The position numbers and the translations under genes are program-made. A stretch of DNA of 63,757 nucleotides from Oscillatoriales cyanobacterium (lineage in GTDB: Bacteria > Cyanobacteriota > Cyanobacteriia > Cyanobacteriales > Microcoleaceae). The notes beneath the pieces are model-generated. The model was given only the letters and a program-made list of their open reading frames with translations, had not been told where the DNA came from and did not search any database. Numbering within the stretch: position 1 is the stretch's first letter; the number at the start of each line of letters is the position of its first letter. Below, piece by piece: positions 45,254 to 53,474 of this stretch. The stretch covers positions 1 through 63,757 of the forward strand of contig RDXH01000028.1 of the NCBI GenBank assembly GCA_004292745.1. Reading direction: 5' to 3'.

Positions 45254-45780
45254 TGGTGTTTGGCTCCGGTTAAAAATTAGGATGGAGGAAGCAACACAAA
45301 GGAAAAAGTAATTGCTTTATGGATTTTGGTAAATTATTTATATTTATATTTACTTTACAGAATTTCGATCAAAATGTAGCATATTTACTGATGACAAAAA
45401 ACAAATAAAGAGTTCATAATCAATTTATTAACTCAAATCTTGTAAAAGTTAAACATCAGCGGTGCACGGCATAATTTTCAATTTATTTCAACTGTATCGA
45501 GAGTATCTGACTTTCCCCTACAGTAATTTAGACTATATTTCGGAGGCAAGCCTTGGCGATAGTTCTAGTTGTGTGGCTTGTGCAGTTTGGAAACAAGTGC
45601 TAAGTGAAACAAGCATTAATGACAACTGTTTGCCTGGAAGGCAAATAAAAGAATTTTTGCTACACAAACTCAGCCCGGTTGGTCAAACCACTAAAATTAT
45701 GGCAACAGATGTTGACATATCCTTGGATGTTTGTTCAATTTATACCAGGTCAGAATATTCGTTGGTAGTGAGTCAAAGCA
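45254..45780. other. Leader of the Rcp1-like gene with a doubtful ORF
   Basis: About 530 bases. A GTG-started frame of 108 codons (45462-45788) overlaps the next gene by 8 nt and reads YREYLTFPYSNLDYISEASL, then SCVACAVWKQVLSETSIN. I recognise no family and it has no clear Shine-Dalgarno, so I treat it as unproven. The rest is AT-rich. Confidence 0.3.
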
Positions 45781-46236
45781 GTGAATAATAAAAACCAAAC
45801 ATTCACTATTTTAATGGCTAATGATGACGAAGATACCCGCTTTTTCGTGCAAGAATCACTCCGAGAGATTCCCATAGCAATTAGAATCGAATTTGTGGAA
45901 AATGGGGAACAAGTGCTAGACTATTTGTACTGTCGCGACTCCTATGCCGAGGCTAGCAATTGGCGCTTCCCCGACCTGATACTTTTAGATCTGAATATGC
46001 CGAGGCTTGACGGGCCAGAAGCACTAACTTTGATTAGATCAGACCCCGACTTGCAACAGATTCCGGTAGTGATACTGACTACATCGCAAAGCAGCGGAGA
46101 TATTTTGCTTTGTTACCGCTTGGGTGCGAATTCTTTCATATCCAAACCAGTGACTTTTGAAGGATTGGTTGAAGTAATGCAGACTTTGTGTCAGTATTGG
46201 TTTGAAATCGTTTCGCTCCCGCCGAAGGCTGTATAA
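45781..46236 (+). CDS. Rcp1-like response regulator
   Basis: 151 residues from GTG at 45781 (MNNKNQTFTILMANDDEDTR). A single receiver of the Rcp1 type: LILLDLNMPRLDGPEALTLI, with the characteristic long loop YLYCRDSYAEASNWRFPDLI, PVVILTTSQS and SFISKPVTFEG. Rcp1 proteins take phosphate from phytochrome-type kinases. The kinase at 43721 has the matching H-box, so these two are likely partners. No DNA-binding output. Confidence 0.9.
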   Translation: MNNKNQTFTILMANDDEDTRFFVQESLREIPIAIRIEFVENGEQVLDYLYCRDSYAEASNWRFPDLILLDLNMPRLDGPEALTLIRSDPDLQQIPVVILTTSQSSGDILLCYRLGANSFISKPVTFEGLVEVMQTLCQYWFEIVSLPPKAV

Positions 46237-46423
46237 GCTGAGTTGTAAGGGGCAAGGATTAGGGGAATTAATCTCTGAGTAAAACCCAAACTTTTCTGCC
46301 CCAATGCAATCTTCCCTAGGGGGGGTTTCCCAGAATGAGATGGTCTCCGTTGCTAGTGGCTATATCGGCTATTAGTTAAAAGTTCTAAGTAGTTGTTGTC
46401 AACCCGCTCGAATTGCTATAGTT

Positions 46424-48142
46424 GTGTTAACGTCTAACCACTTGATAAAAGTTTTGTTGGTGGAGGATAACCTCGCAGATGCGACTCTGATTGAAGACCT
46501 TTTAGGGTCGTTCAGTGACGCTACATTTCAGCTTGAAATTGTTAAGTCTATGGAGGAGGGAATACAATGTCTGCAAGGAGCAGAGTTTGATGCCATACTA
46601 TTAGATTTTTCCGTGGAAGATAGTTTGGAGGGAAGCGATCCGATCGCGATGCTGAAAGCCCGATCGCCCACAGTGCCAATTGTGGTACTAACAGATATGA
46701 ATGATGAACATACGGCACTGTCAGTATTGCGATCGGGTGCTCAAGATTGTTTGGTGAAGGGCAGATTTCATAGAACTCTTCTGGTGCGGGCAATCCACTA
46801 TGCGATCGAACGGCAACGCATAGAGGAACAATTGCGACAACAAGCTCAAAGAGAACGACTTTTGGCTAAAATGATCGAAAATATTCGCTCGTCCATCGAC
46901 GTTACAAGTATTCTCCACAGTACCGTGGCAGAAGTACGTCAATTTCTGAAAATAGACCGGGTTTTAATTTATCGCTGTCACAATTCTGGGACACAACTCG
47001 ACAGCGAAGAGCAAAAATGTGAGATTGTCGCAGGTGACGGATTGCCACAAGGTTATATTGAAAACCAAAATATTTGTTCTGCTTTGGCGGTATCCTGTCT
47101 TTTTTTGGCGGAGTCTCAGTCGGTACAAGCAATATCTGATGTGAGTGGGACGGAATTGACGGGTAGTTGTAAAAAATGGCTGACTGATTGTGAAATTGCA
47201 GCAGTTTTAAGCGTTCCAATTTGGCAATTTGAAGACAAGGAAGCGACAAAGAAAATATCTTCCGATTCTAGGTGGGAAGGAGAAAAAGATGAGGATTATC
47301 CCGAAGATTTAATGACGCTGCTGTGTGGTGGGACACCGCAGAGAATGCTCAAAAATGAATCTGAGTCGGGTACAGAAAATAAAAATTATTTGTGGGGAAT
47401 GCTGACAGCATACAATTGTACCGGAGCTAGGCAGTGGCAGGCATGGGAAATAGAATTTTTAACACATTTGGCAAATCAAGTGGCGATCGCGATCGAACAA
47501 TCTGAACTTTACCGCAAGTTAGCAATTGCCAACCAAAAATTGCAGCAACTAGCAACTACAGACGCACTGACACGGATTGCTAACCGCCGCCAGTTCGATC
47601 GAATTTTGATGTTGGAGTGGCGTAGGCTAGCAAGAGAGGAATTGCCCATCTCTTTGATCCTGCTTGACATCGACTTTTTTAAATCTTACAACGACTTTTA
47701 TGGGCATCTTGCCGGCGACGACTGCTTGTATCAAGTTGCTGGGGCGATCGCCTCTGCTGTCAAGCGGGCTGGAGATTTGCCAGCCCGTTATGGTGGTGAA
47801 GAATTTGCCGTACTACTTCCCAACACTGAAGCCGAGGGGGCCAACGTTGTCGCCCGGACAATTTGCGATCGCCTCGGTGCCCTAAAACTCCCCCACGCGC
47901 GATCGGAAATCGATCCCTACGTTACCCTCAGTTGTGGGATTGCTACCACGATTCCTTCTCCTGAGCGCTCTCCCGACAGCCTAATTCACAGTGCTGACAG
48001 ATCTCTCTATCAAGCTAAAAGTGAAGGCAAAAATCGCATTTGTCACGCCAGCAGCAACCCTCACTCATCGGCTAACAAACCCCCAGATTTATCCCTAGAG
48101 TCGGTTTCTTCAATCTCAAATCTCAAATCTCAAATCCCTTGA
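46424..48142 (+). CDS. REC-GAF diguanylate cyclase
   Basis: 572 residues from GTG at 46424. Receiver (9-130; DAILLDFSVEDS holds the Asp), GAF (about 145-365) and GGDEF (385-545). The active site is RYGGEEF (GGEEF at 457-461), with a product-inhibition site RAGD at 448-451, exactly five residues upstream. DALTRIANRRQFDR and SLILLDIDFFKSYND supply the metal and GTP contacts. So it should make cyclic di-GMP under feedback control. The GAF carries an unusual acidic insert of about 60 residues and keeps the phytochrome-like LWGMLTAYNCTGARQW. The C-terminal SSISNLKSQIP is encoded by repeat DNA. Likely output of the upstream phosphorelay. Confidence 0.93.
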   Translation: MLTSNHLIKVLLVEDNLADATLIEDLLGSFSDATFQLEIVKSMEEGIQCLQGAEFDAILLDFSVEDSLEGSDPIAMLKARSPTVPIVVLTDMNDEHTALSVLRSGAQDCLVKGRFHRTLLVRAIHYAIERQRIEEQLRQQAQRERLLAKMIENIRSSIDVTSILHSTVAEVRQFLKIDRVLIYRCHNSGTQLDSEEQKCEIVAGDGLPQGYIENQNICSALAVSCLFLAESQSVQAISDVSGTELTGSCKKWLTDCEIAAVLSVPIWQFEDKEATKKISSDSRWEGEKDEDYPEDLMTLLCGGTPQRMLKNESESGTENKNYLWGMLTAYNCTGARQWQAWEIEFLTHLANQVAIAIEQSELYRKLAIANQKLQQLATTDALTRIANRRQFDRILMLEWRRLAREELPISLILLDIDFFKSYNDFYGHLAGDDCLYQVAGAIASAVKRAGDLPARYGGEEFAVLLPNTEAEGANVVARTICDRLGALKLPHARSEIDPYVTLSCGIATTIPSPERSPDSLIHSADRSLYQAKSEGKNRICHASSNPHSSANKPPDLSLESVSSISNLKSQIP

Positions 48143-48185
48143 CTCTCATCAATCTAAAATCTGAAATCACAAATCTAAAATCCCT
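48108..48185. repeat. CTCAAAT/CTAAAATC repeat spanning a convergent junction
   Basis: Units of AAATCTCAAATCTCAAATCCC and later AAATCTAAAATCCC occur on both sides of the stop of the cyclase gene and reach the stop of the convergent kinase. CCCTTGAC appears twice. The last residues of both proteins are encoded by the repeat. Confidence 0.65.
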
Positions 48186-50641
48186 TGACGGATCGGTATT
48201 TCGATCGCAAATTCTGTCCCCACCCCTAACTGAGAATTGCATTCCAAAGTTCCGTGATGTTTTTCAACTACGATTTCATAACTAATAGCCAATCCCAATC
48301 CCGTACCTTTTCCCACAGGTTTCGTAGTAAAAAAAGGATCGAACAACCGCTGCTTTACTGATTCTGGAATGCCAGTACCGCTATCGGCAAACGTAATTCT
48401 CACCCGCTCCTCATCCACAACTTCTGTGTGAATCTTAATTGTATAAACAGAAGATTTATCCTCGGCAGATTCAAGTTCTTTAGCCTTTTCTTCCAAAGCA
48501 TCAATCGCATTGCTCAATAAGTTCATAAACACCTGATTTAATTGACCAGAGTAACATTCCACCAGGGGTAAATCGCCGTACTCTTTAATTAGCGAAATAG
48601 TAGCTTGTTCCCGTTTCTGCTTCAAACGGTGAGCCAAAATCATCAAAGTGCTATCAATGCCTGCATGAATATTAACCGCCTTAAATTCGGCTTCGTCAAG
48701 GCGAGAAAAAGTCCGTAAAGATTTAACAATTTCCTGAATTCTTTCTGCTCCAACTTCCATTGAATCCAACAGCTTCGGTAAATCTTCTCGGATAAAATCT
48801 AATTCGCATTCTTCAAGTTCTGCCTCAATTTCTGCCGTAGGTTTAGGGTAAGCTACACGGTAAAGTTCCAGAATTTTTAGCAAATCCTTGGTATAATCTT
48901 TGGCATAGGTAATATTACCAAAAATAAAACTGACAGGATTATTGATTTCGTGGGCGACGCCAGCAACCAATTGACCCAAGGAAGACATTTTTTCACTTTG
49001 GACGAGCTGCGCTTGGGTATTACCCAGAGTGTTAAAAGCCAATTCTAATTCCACTGCTTGTTCTCTGAGTCTAGCTTCGGATTCTCGCAGTGCTATTTCT
49101 GCTGCTGTGCGCTCGGTAACATCGACGCCAATTCCCCAAAAATCCCAGCCTGGAACCGAAAATTCAGCGGAAATATTAGACCAAGCAATTGTTTTTACCG
49201 TCCCGTCAGCAGCCTGTATTTCTAATTCTAAATCACGAAAATTATGTTCAAGTTTGACAATTTCTTTAAAGACTTTTTGGCGGTATTGAAAATCTGGTAT
49301 TAGTAGTTGTATCGCTTGCTGATTGGCGACCATTTCTGAGGTATTGTAACCCAAAACTTGTTCGCATTCTCGGTTCCAGACTATGATATTGCGTTCGGCA
49401 TCAACAGCGCTGAGCATTACTGGCATATTTTCGAGAATTAAGCGTAGTCTTGCTTCACTTTCCCTGAGAGCTTCTTCAACTCGCGCCCTCTCCGTGATGT
49501 CCACAGAAACAGCAATTAATCCTAGAATTTCTCCTTTTTCATCGAAGATTGGGGTGCCACGAGTTTCGTAAATGTGACCAGAGAATTCAGCCGACCAAAT
49601 TTTTTCTTCGCCAGCCAAAACCAAATTAATATTTTCGATAATTTGGGGGTACTTTTCGTACAGTCCGTAAACCGATAAGCCCACTACTTGTGCTGGAACT
49701 AATCCTAAAGGTTCTAACCCTTTTCCTTCCGAAAGTGTAAAGATGCCTCGGCGGTCAATGCAAGACAAAATTATGGGTGCATTGTTGACAACGGCACGGA
49801 GGCGTTTTTGACTCATTTGCAGGGCTAATTCTGCTTGTTTGCGATCGGTAATATCGAGGGCAGCTCCGAATAATTTGATGACTTCCCCTTGATGGTTTTG
49901 GACAATTTGTCCCCAACCGATTAGATATCTCATTTCTCCGTTTAAACGGTAAATGCGGTGGTCAATTTCGTAGGCTTGGCGGTGGGCGATGGCGTCATTT
50001 ATAGTTTGTTGAAAGCGTTCTCTATCGTTAGGATGAATTTGTTGCACCAGTTCCGGATAACTTGGTGTTGGTGCGTTTATTTCTAGATCGTAAATTCTTT
50101 TTAATTCATCAGACCAAGTAACTTCGCCAGTAGTGAGGTCGAATTCCCAGTTGCCGATATGGGCAACTTTTTGAGTTTCTTCTAATTTTTGCTGGTATTC
50201 TAAGAGTTCGTTAGTGGCTTTTTTACGTCCGCTAATATCCGTCGCCGTACCTATAAATCCTTGAAATTTACCTGCTGGTGTCAACTTAGGAACTACTGTT
50301 TCTTCAATCCACCGATATTCGCCGTCGGCTCTTTTTAGGCGGTATTCTCTCTCGAATTTTCGAGGGGAATTCCAAGCAGTTGCATATATTTGTTCCCAGC
50401 TATCTAAATCTTCGGGGTGGATGTTTTGCGTCCATCCGCTGGCTGAAATTTGTTCCTGACTAAGCCCTGTAAATTCTGTCCACTGCGAATTAAAGTAATG
50501 ACAATTGCTATCTGCATCTGCTATCCACAGCATGGTTGGTACTAGATCTGCCCAGTCGCGCCAAGAATTTTCGCCGACATCTGAAAAATTCGCGATCGGG
50601 GCTTGTTTGGGTAGTTTAGCTTCCCTGGGAGAACCAGTCAT
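48167..50641 (-). CDS. Four-PAS histidine kinase
   Basis: 824 residues. PAS domains at about 24-145, 148-272, 274-390 and 392-515, then a coiled coil and HisKA with [20 protein letters not shown] (His564), HATPase with NLLSNAIDALEEKAK, DSGTGIPESVKQRLFDPFF and [15 protein letters not shown]. No receiver, so it works with a separate regulator. No membrane helix. Its kinase half is closely similar to the decayed gene next to it (50752-51880), so it is the surviving paralog and a template for reading the damage there. It converges with the cyclase gene, 24 bp between stops. Confidence 0.93.
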   Translation of the reverse strand: MTGSPREAKLPKQAPIANFSDVGENSWRDWADLVPTMLWIADADSNCHYFNSQWTEFTGLSQEQISASGWTQNIHPEDLDSWEQIYATAWNSPRKFEREYRLKRADGEYRWIEETVVPKLTPAGKFQGFIGTATDISGRKKATNELLEYQQKLEETQKVAHIGNWEFDLTTGEVTWSDELKRIYDLEINAPTPSYPELVQQIHPNDRERFQQTINDAIAHRQAYEIDHRIYRLNGEMRYLIGWGQIVQNHQGEVIKLFGAALDITDRKQAELALQMSQKRLRAVVNNAPIILSCIDRRGIFTLSEGKGLEPLGLVPAQVVGLSVYGLYEKYPQIIENINLVLAGEEKIWSAEFSGHIYETRGTPIFDEKGEILGLIAVSVDITERARVEEALRESEARLRLILENMPVMLSAVDAERNIIVWNRECEQVLGYNTSEMVANQQAIQLLIPDFQYRQKVFKEIVKLEHNFRDLELEIQAADGTVKTIAWSNISAEFSVPGWDFWGIGVDVTERTAAEIALRESEARLREQAVELELAFNTLGNTQAQLVQSEKMSSLGQLVAGVAHEINNPVSFIFGNITYAKDYTKDLLKILELYRVAYPKPTAEIEAELEECELDFIREDLPKLLDSMEVGAERIQEIVKSLRTFSRLDEAEFKAVNIHAGIDSTLMILAHRLKQKREQATISLIKEYGDLPLVECYSGQLNQVFMNLLSNAIDALEEKAKELESAEDKSSVYTIKIHTEVVDEERVRITFADSGTGIPESVKQRLFDPFFTTKPVGKGTGLGLAISYEIVVEKHHGTLECNSQLGVGTEFAIEIPIRQGILDL

Positions 50642-50751
50642 AACTTGACAAGGGGTAAGTTGACATTTGCTGTTTTTATTGTGACACTGAGATGCAATTT
50701 CATGTAAAAAATTATCGGCTTTTCATAACCAATATATCAATCCAAACTCGT

Positions 50752-51880
50752 CTAGGTTAAATTTTGCTGGACTGGAATTTCTAGCAAAAACTCCGAACCC
50801 TCTCCCACCGTGGAAGTACAGCTCAATTTGCCACCATGTCGATCGACTATAATTGAATGAGAAATCGATAGCCCCAAACCAGTCCCCTTACCCACAGGTT
50901 TAGTGGTGAAAAATGGGTCAAACAGCCTAGACCTAACAGATTCTGGTATCCCCCTCCATTGTCAGCAATTGATACCGCTACGAAGCCCCCAGCAGTCAAA
51001 TAAGTGCGAATAGTGATGGTACTGGGAGGTCGATCGCACTCCTGCATGGTCTCCTGGTTATCCCGTTCTTCCAAAGCATCGATCGCATTAATCAAAATAT
51101 TCATAAATACCTGATTTAACAGACCAGGAAAACATTCCACATTTTGCAGTTCTTGGTAATCTTTAATTACCTGAATACCAGCAGAGTTGCTATGAGATTT
51201 CAGTCGATTTTGCAAAATCATTAAACTGCTATCTATTAGGATTATTTATTTCATGAGCTACACCAGCAACTAACTGCCCCAAACTTACCATTTTTTCATT
51301 TTGCACAAGCTGAGATTGAGTTGTTTTGAGCTGCTTAATTGCTGTTTCTAATTCTAGGGCTTTGGAACGTTCTCGCGCTTCCGATTCCTGCAAAGCAAAC
51401 TCTGCTTGTTTGCGATCGCTAATATCTTGATGAGTACCGTTCATCCGCAGTGGTGCGCCCCATTCATCGTATTCTACTACCTTACCCAAAGCCATAATCC
51501 ATTGCCAATTTCCCGATTTATTCAGCATCCTAAATTCAATTTTATAAATATTATTTTCTCCTTCAAAATATGAATTTAAAGCTGCCATCACCTTGACTTT
51601 ATCTTCGGGATGTAGCAAATCTTCCCAATATTTAACATTATTTTCAATTTCATTTTCTTCATAACCAATCATATCGTTTCCGGCTGCATCGTCAGGTGAT
51701 TTAACCGGACCTAGAACGCAGAGAACACAGAGGGAGATAAGAGAGATGAATACAGGACGATGTTACCCCAAACACGGCTAATTGCAATCTTTCTTGACTA
51801 AGTTTCAAGGCGGATTCTGTACGTTTTAGTTCTGTGAGATCGGCAATAATTGCCATCATTCCTATGGGTTGATTACTGCT
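50752..51880 (-). pseudogene. Decayed PAS histidine kinase with repeat inserted
   Basis: Reading right to left: a PAS end and helix (IGMMAIIADLTELKRTESAL, then KLSQERLQLAVFG, to 51769); a 98-bp dispersed repeat (51670-51767) in place of about 23 PAS residues; the rest of the PAS ([20 protein letters not shown]); the H-box region ending AHEINNP at about 51240; a deletion of some 92 residues relative to the paralog at 48167; HATPase (SSLMILQNRLKSHSN, then NQVFMNILINAIDALEE); a one-base loss near 50950 after ADNGGG; and a C-terminal LFDPFFTTKPVGKGTGLGLS in another frame, ending at 50752. Four independent lesions make it non-functional. Confidence 0.9.
51670..51767. repeat. Dispersed hairpin repeat, copy 2 (inside kinase debris)
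   Basis: 98 bases starting CATATCGTTTCC; the last 86 are identical to positions 1-86 of the window. CATCGTC and GACGATG at either end of the core can pair. It separates two halves of a PAS domain in the decayed kinase. No obvious target duplication flanks it. Confidence 0.88.
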
Positions 51881-51975
51881 TCCTTCCCCCCTTGGGGGGG
51901 ATGACTTCTTCCTTCTTGGTTCCCCCCTTGGGGGGGTAGGGGGGGTTCTTCTTCCTTCTTCCTTCTTGCTTCTGC
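51881..51975. repeat. G/C-run and CTTCTTCC repeats in kinase debris
   Basis: Two CCCCCCTTGGGGGG palindromes joined by CTTCTTCCTTCTT heptamers, followed by more CTTCTTCC units. They replace the missing N-terminal part of the decayed kinase and lie directly after the stop of the upstream REC-kinase. Confidence 0.75.
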
Positions 51976-51993
51976 CTCCTTCTGTCTTCAATC

Positions 51994-53199
51994 TTACTGC
52001 CGTTTTGGCAACACAACTGTAAATATGCTACCCTTGCCGAGATTACTGCTAATAGCAATCTCGCCCTTAAAAGGTTTTAGCAGTTCAATACAAGTATAAA
52101 GTCCCAGACCAGTTCCTGTGGGTTCACCCTCTTTTTGTTCCTCGCCTTTAGCTGGTTTTGATGTGTAAAAAGGATCGAATATTTTTGAAAAATCTTCCGG
52201 TGCTATCCCGCATCCCGTATCCGCAATCTCCAGATAAATTTTCGATTCATCTTGTCGAGTCACAATAGTTAGTTCTCGGCTTTTTTTATCCCACATAGCA
52301 TCCATTGCATTATTTATTAAGTTGTAAAATACTTGAGAAATATAGGAATAAATTAAGGGAATATTTGGCATTTTATCGTCGTAAAAATATTTTTTCTTGA
52401 TTTTATTTTTAAAATACAGATTTCCTTCCAATAGCTGAATCTCTCGCTGCACTAATTCGTTTATATTCACAGGTTGTAAATCTTGCTCTTGCTCCTTTCT
52501 GCTTTTCACCATCAGAGTGTCCATAATCTGATTGACTTTTGTGATGGCTTGTAAAATATACTTAGTGTAACTAAAAAACGAGTAGTCGTTAATTTTTGTT
52601 GCTTTTGTTTCAATGAGATCGACGCTAGTCTGCATAACTTGCAGCGGACTTTTCAAGTTGTGTACCATGCCCTGAGTTAAGCGACCGATGATGGCTGTTT
52701 TTTCCTGGTCGATGAGTTGCTTACTTTTTTGTTCGACAAGTCTTTCCAGATTTTGGTTGAGGTGAGCAAGCTCTGCATTTTTCTCTTCTAGTTTTTTTTG
52801 TAAACTACGAATAGTCAAGTGAGTTTCAATTCGGCTCAATACTTCTTCGTGCTGGAACGGCTTAGTGATGTAATCAACTGCTCCTGTTTGAAAGCCTTTT
52901 ACTTTGTCAAGGGTATCGGAAAGGGCGCTCATAAATATGATGGGAATGTCTTGCGTCGGCGGGTCTGCTTTCAAGCGACGGCAAGTTTCAAACCCGTCAA
53001 TTCCCGGCATCATGATATCTAAAAGAATCAAGTCTGGATGGATATATTCAATTTGCTCGATCGCACTTTCGCCGTCCTGGGCTACTAATACCTTAAACCC
53101 ATAGTTTCTCAACAACTCGAAAAGTACATCCAGATTGGTCTGGTTGTCATCGACAATTAGTATAATGCTTCTTTCAGAATTTTTATCGTTCATATTCAA
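51994..53199 (-). CDS. REC-histidine kinase
   Basis: 401 residues. Receiver (12-130; LILLDIMMPGIDGFETCRRL, KPFQHEE), coiled coil, then a HisKA-like segment with LTQGMVHNLKSPLQVMQTSV (His180, H-N instead of H-E after the His), HATPase with YNLINNAMDAMWD, DTGCGIAPEDF and GTGLGLYTCIEL. The C-terminal region with NNAMDAM resembles the PAS kinases next door, but it lacks PAS. It lies upstream of the decayed kinase on the same strand and would be read before it in one transcript. Confidence 0.92.
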   Translation of the reverse strand: MNMNDKNSERSIILIVDDNQTNLDVLFELLRNYGFKVLVAQDGESAIEQIEYIHPDLILLDIMMPGIDGFETCRRLKADPPTQDIPIIFMSALSDTLDKVKGFQTGAVDYITKPFQHEEVLSRIETHLTIRSLQKKLEEKNAELAHLNQNLERLVEQKSKQLIDQEKTAIIGRLTQGMVHNLKSPLQVMQTSVDLIETKATKINDYSFFSYTKYILQAITKVNQIMDTLMVKSRKEQEQDLQPVNINELVQREIQLLEGNLYFKNKIKKKYFYDDKMPNIPLIYSYISQVFYNLINNAMDAMWDKKSRELTIVTRQDESKIYLEIADTGCGIAPEDFSKIFDPFYTSKPAKGEEQKEGEPTGTGLGLYTCIELLKPFKGEIAISSNLGKGSIFTVVLPKRQ

Positions 53200-53474
53200 G
53201 GAAAAAAATCAATTTGAATAGTTGTGAATTGTGAATTTTGACTTGTGAAGTGTGACTTGTGAATTAAAATCCCAGTCGAATGATTTTGGGAGCATCCCGA
53301 TTTTGCATAGGCGAAGCATGACCGCAGACAATTTATTAGCGATCGCCAGAGATTTACAGCGGTCATGCTATAGCCCCTACGAATATATTTGCACTCATTG
53401 AGATGCACCCATGATTTTGATTTGTTGGTCACAATCATAACTGTCAACTTACAAAGTCTTACATAACTTTAATC
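53200..53474. other. Intergenic region with an AGCATGACCGC palindrome
   Basis: About 275 bases. TGTGAATT/TGACTTG heptamer-like repeats occupy 53220-53265, and the inverted pair AGCATGACCGC (53315-53325) / GCGGTCATGCT (53359-53369) follows. The HIP1 sequence lies in the loop. An 83-codon minus frame here contains repeat-encoded residues and is not credible. Confidence 0.55.

Noticed and set aside
45462-45788. 108-codon GTG ORF before the Rcp1-like gene
   Set aside because: No known family, no Shine-Dalgarno and overlap with the next gene; kept only as a note in the leader region.
53196-53447. 83-codon minus-strand ORF between two kinases
   Set aside because: Part of it is encoded by TGTGAATT-type repeats and the AGCATGACCGC palindrome; no recognisable domain.
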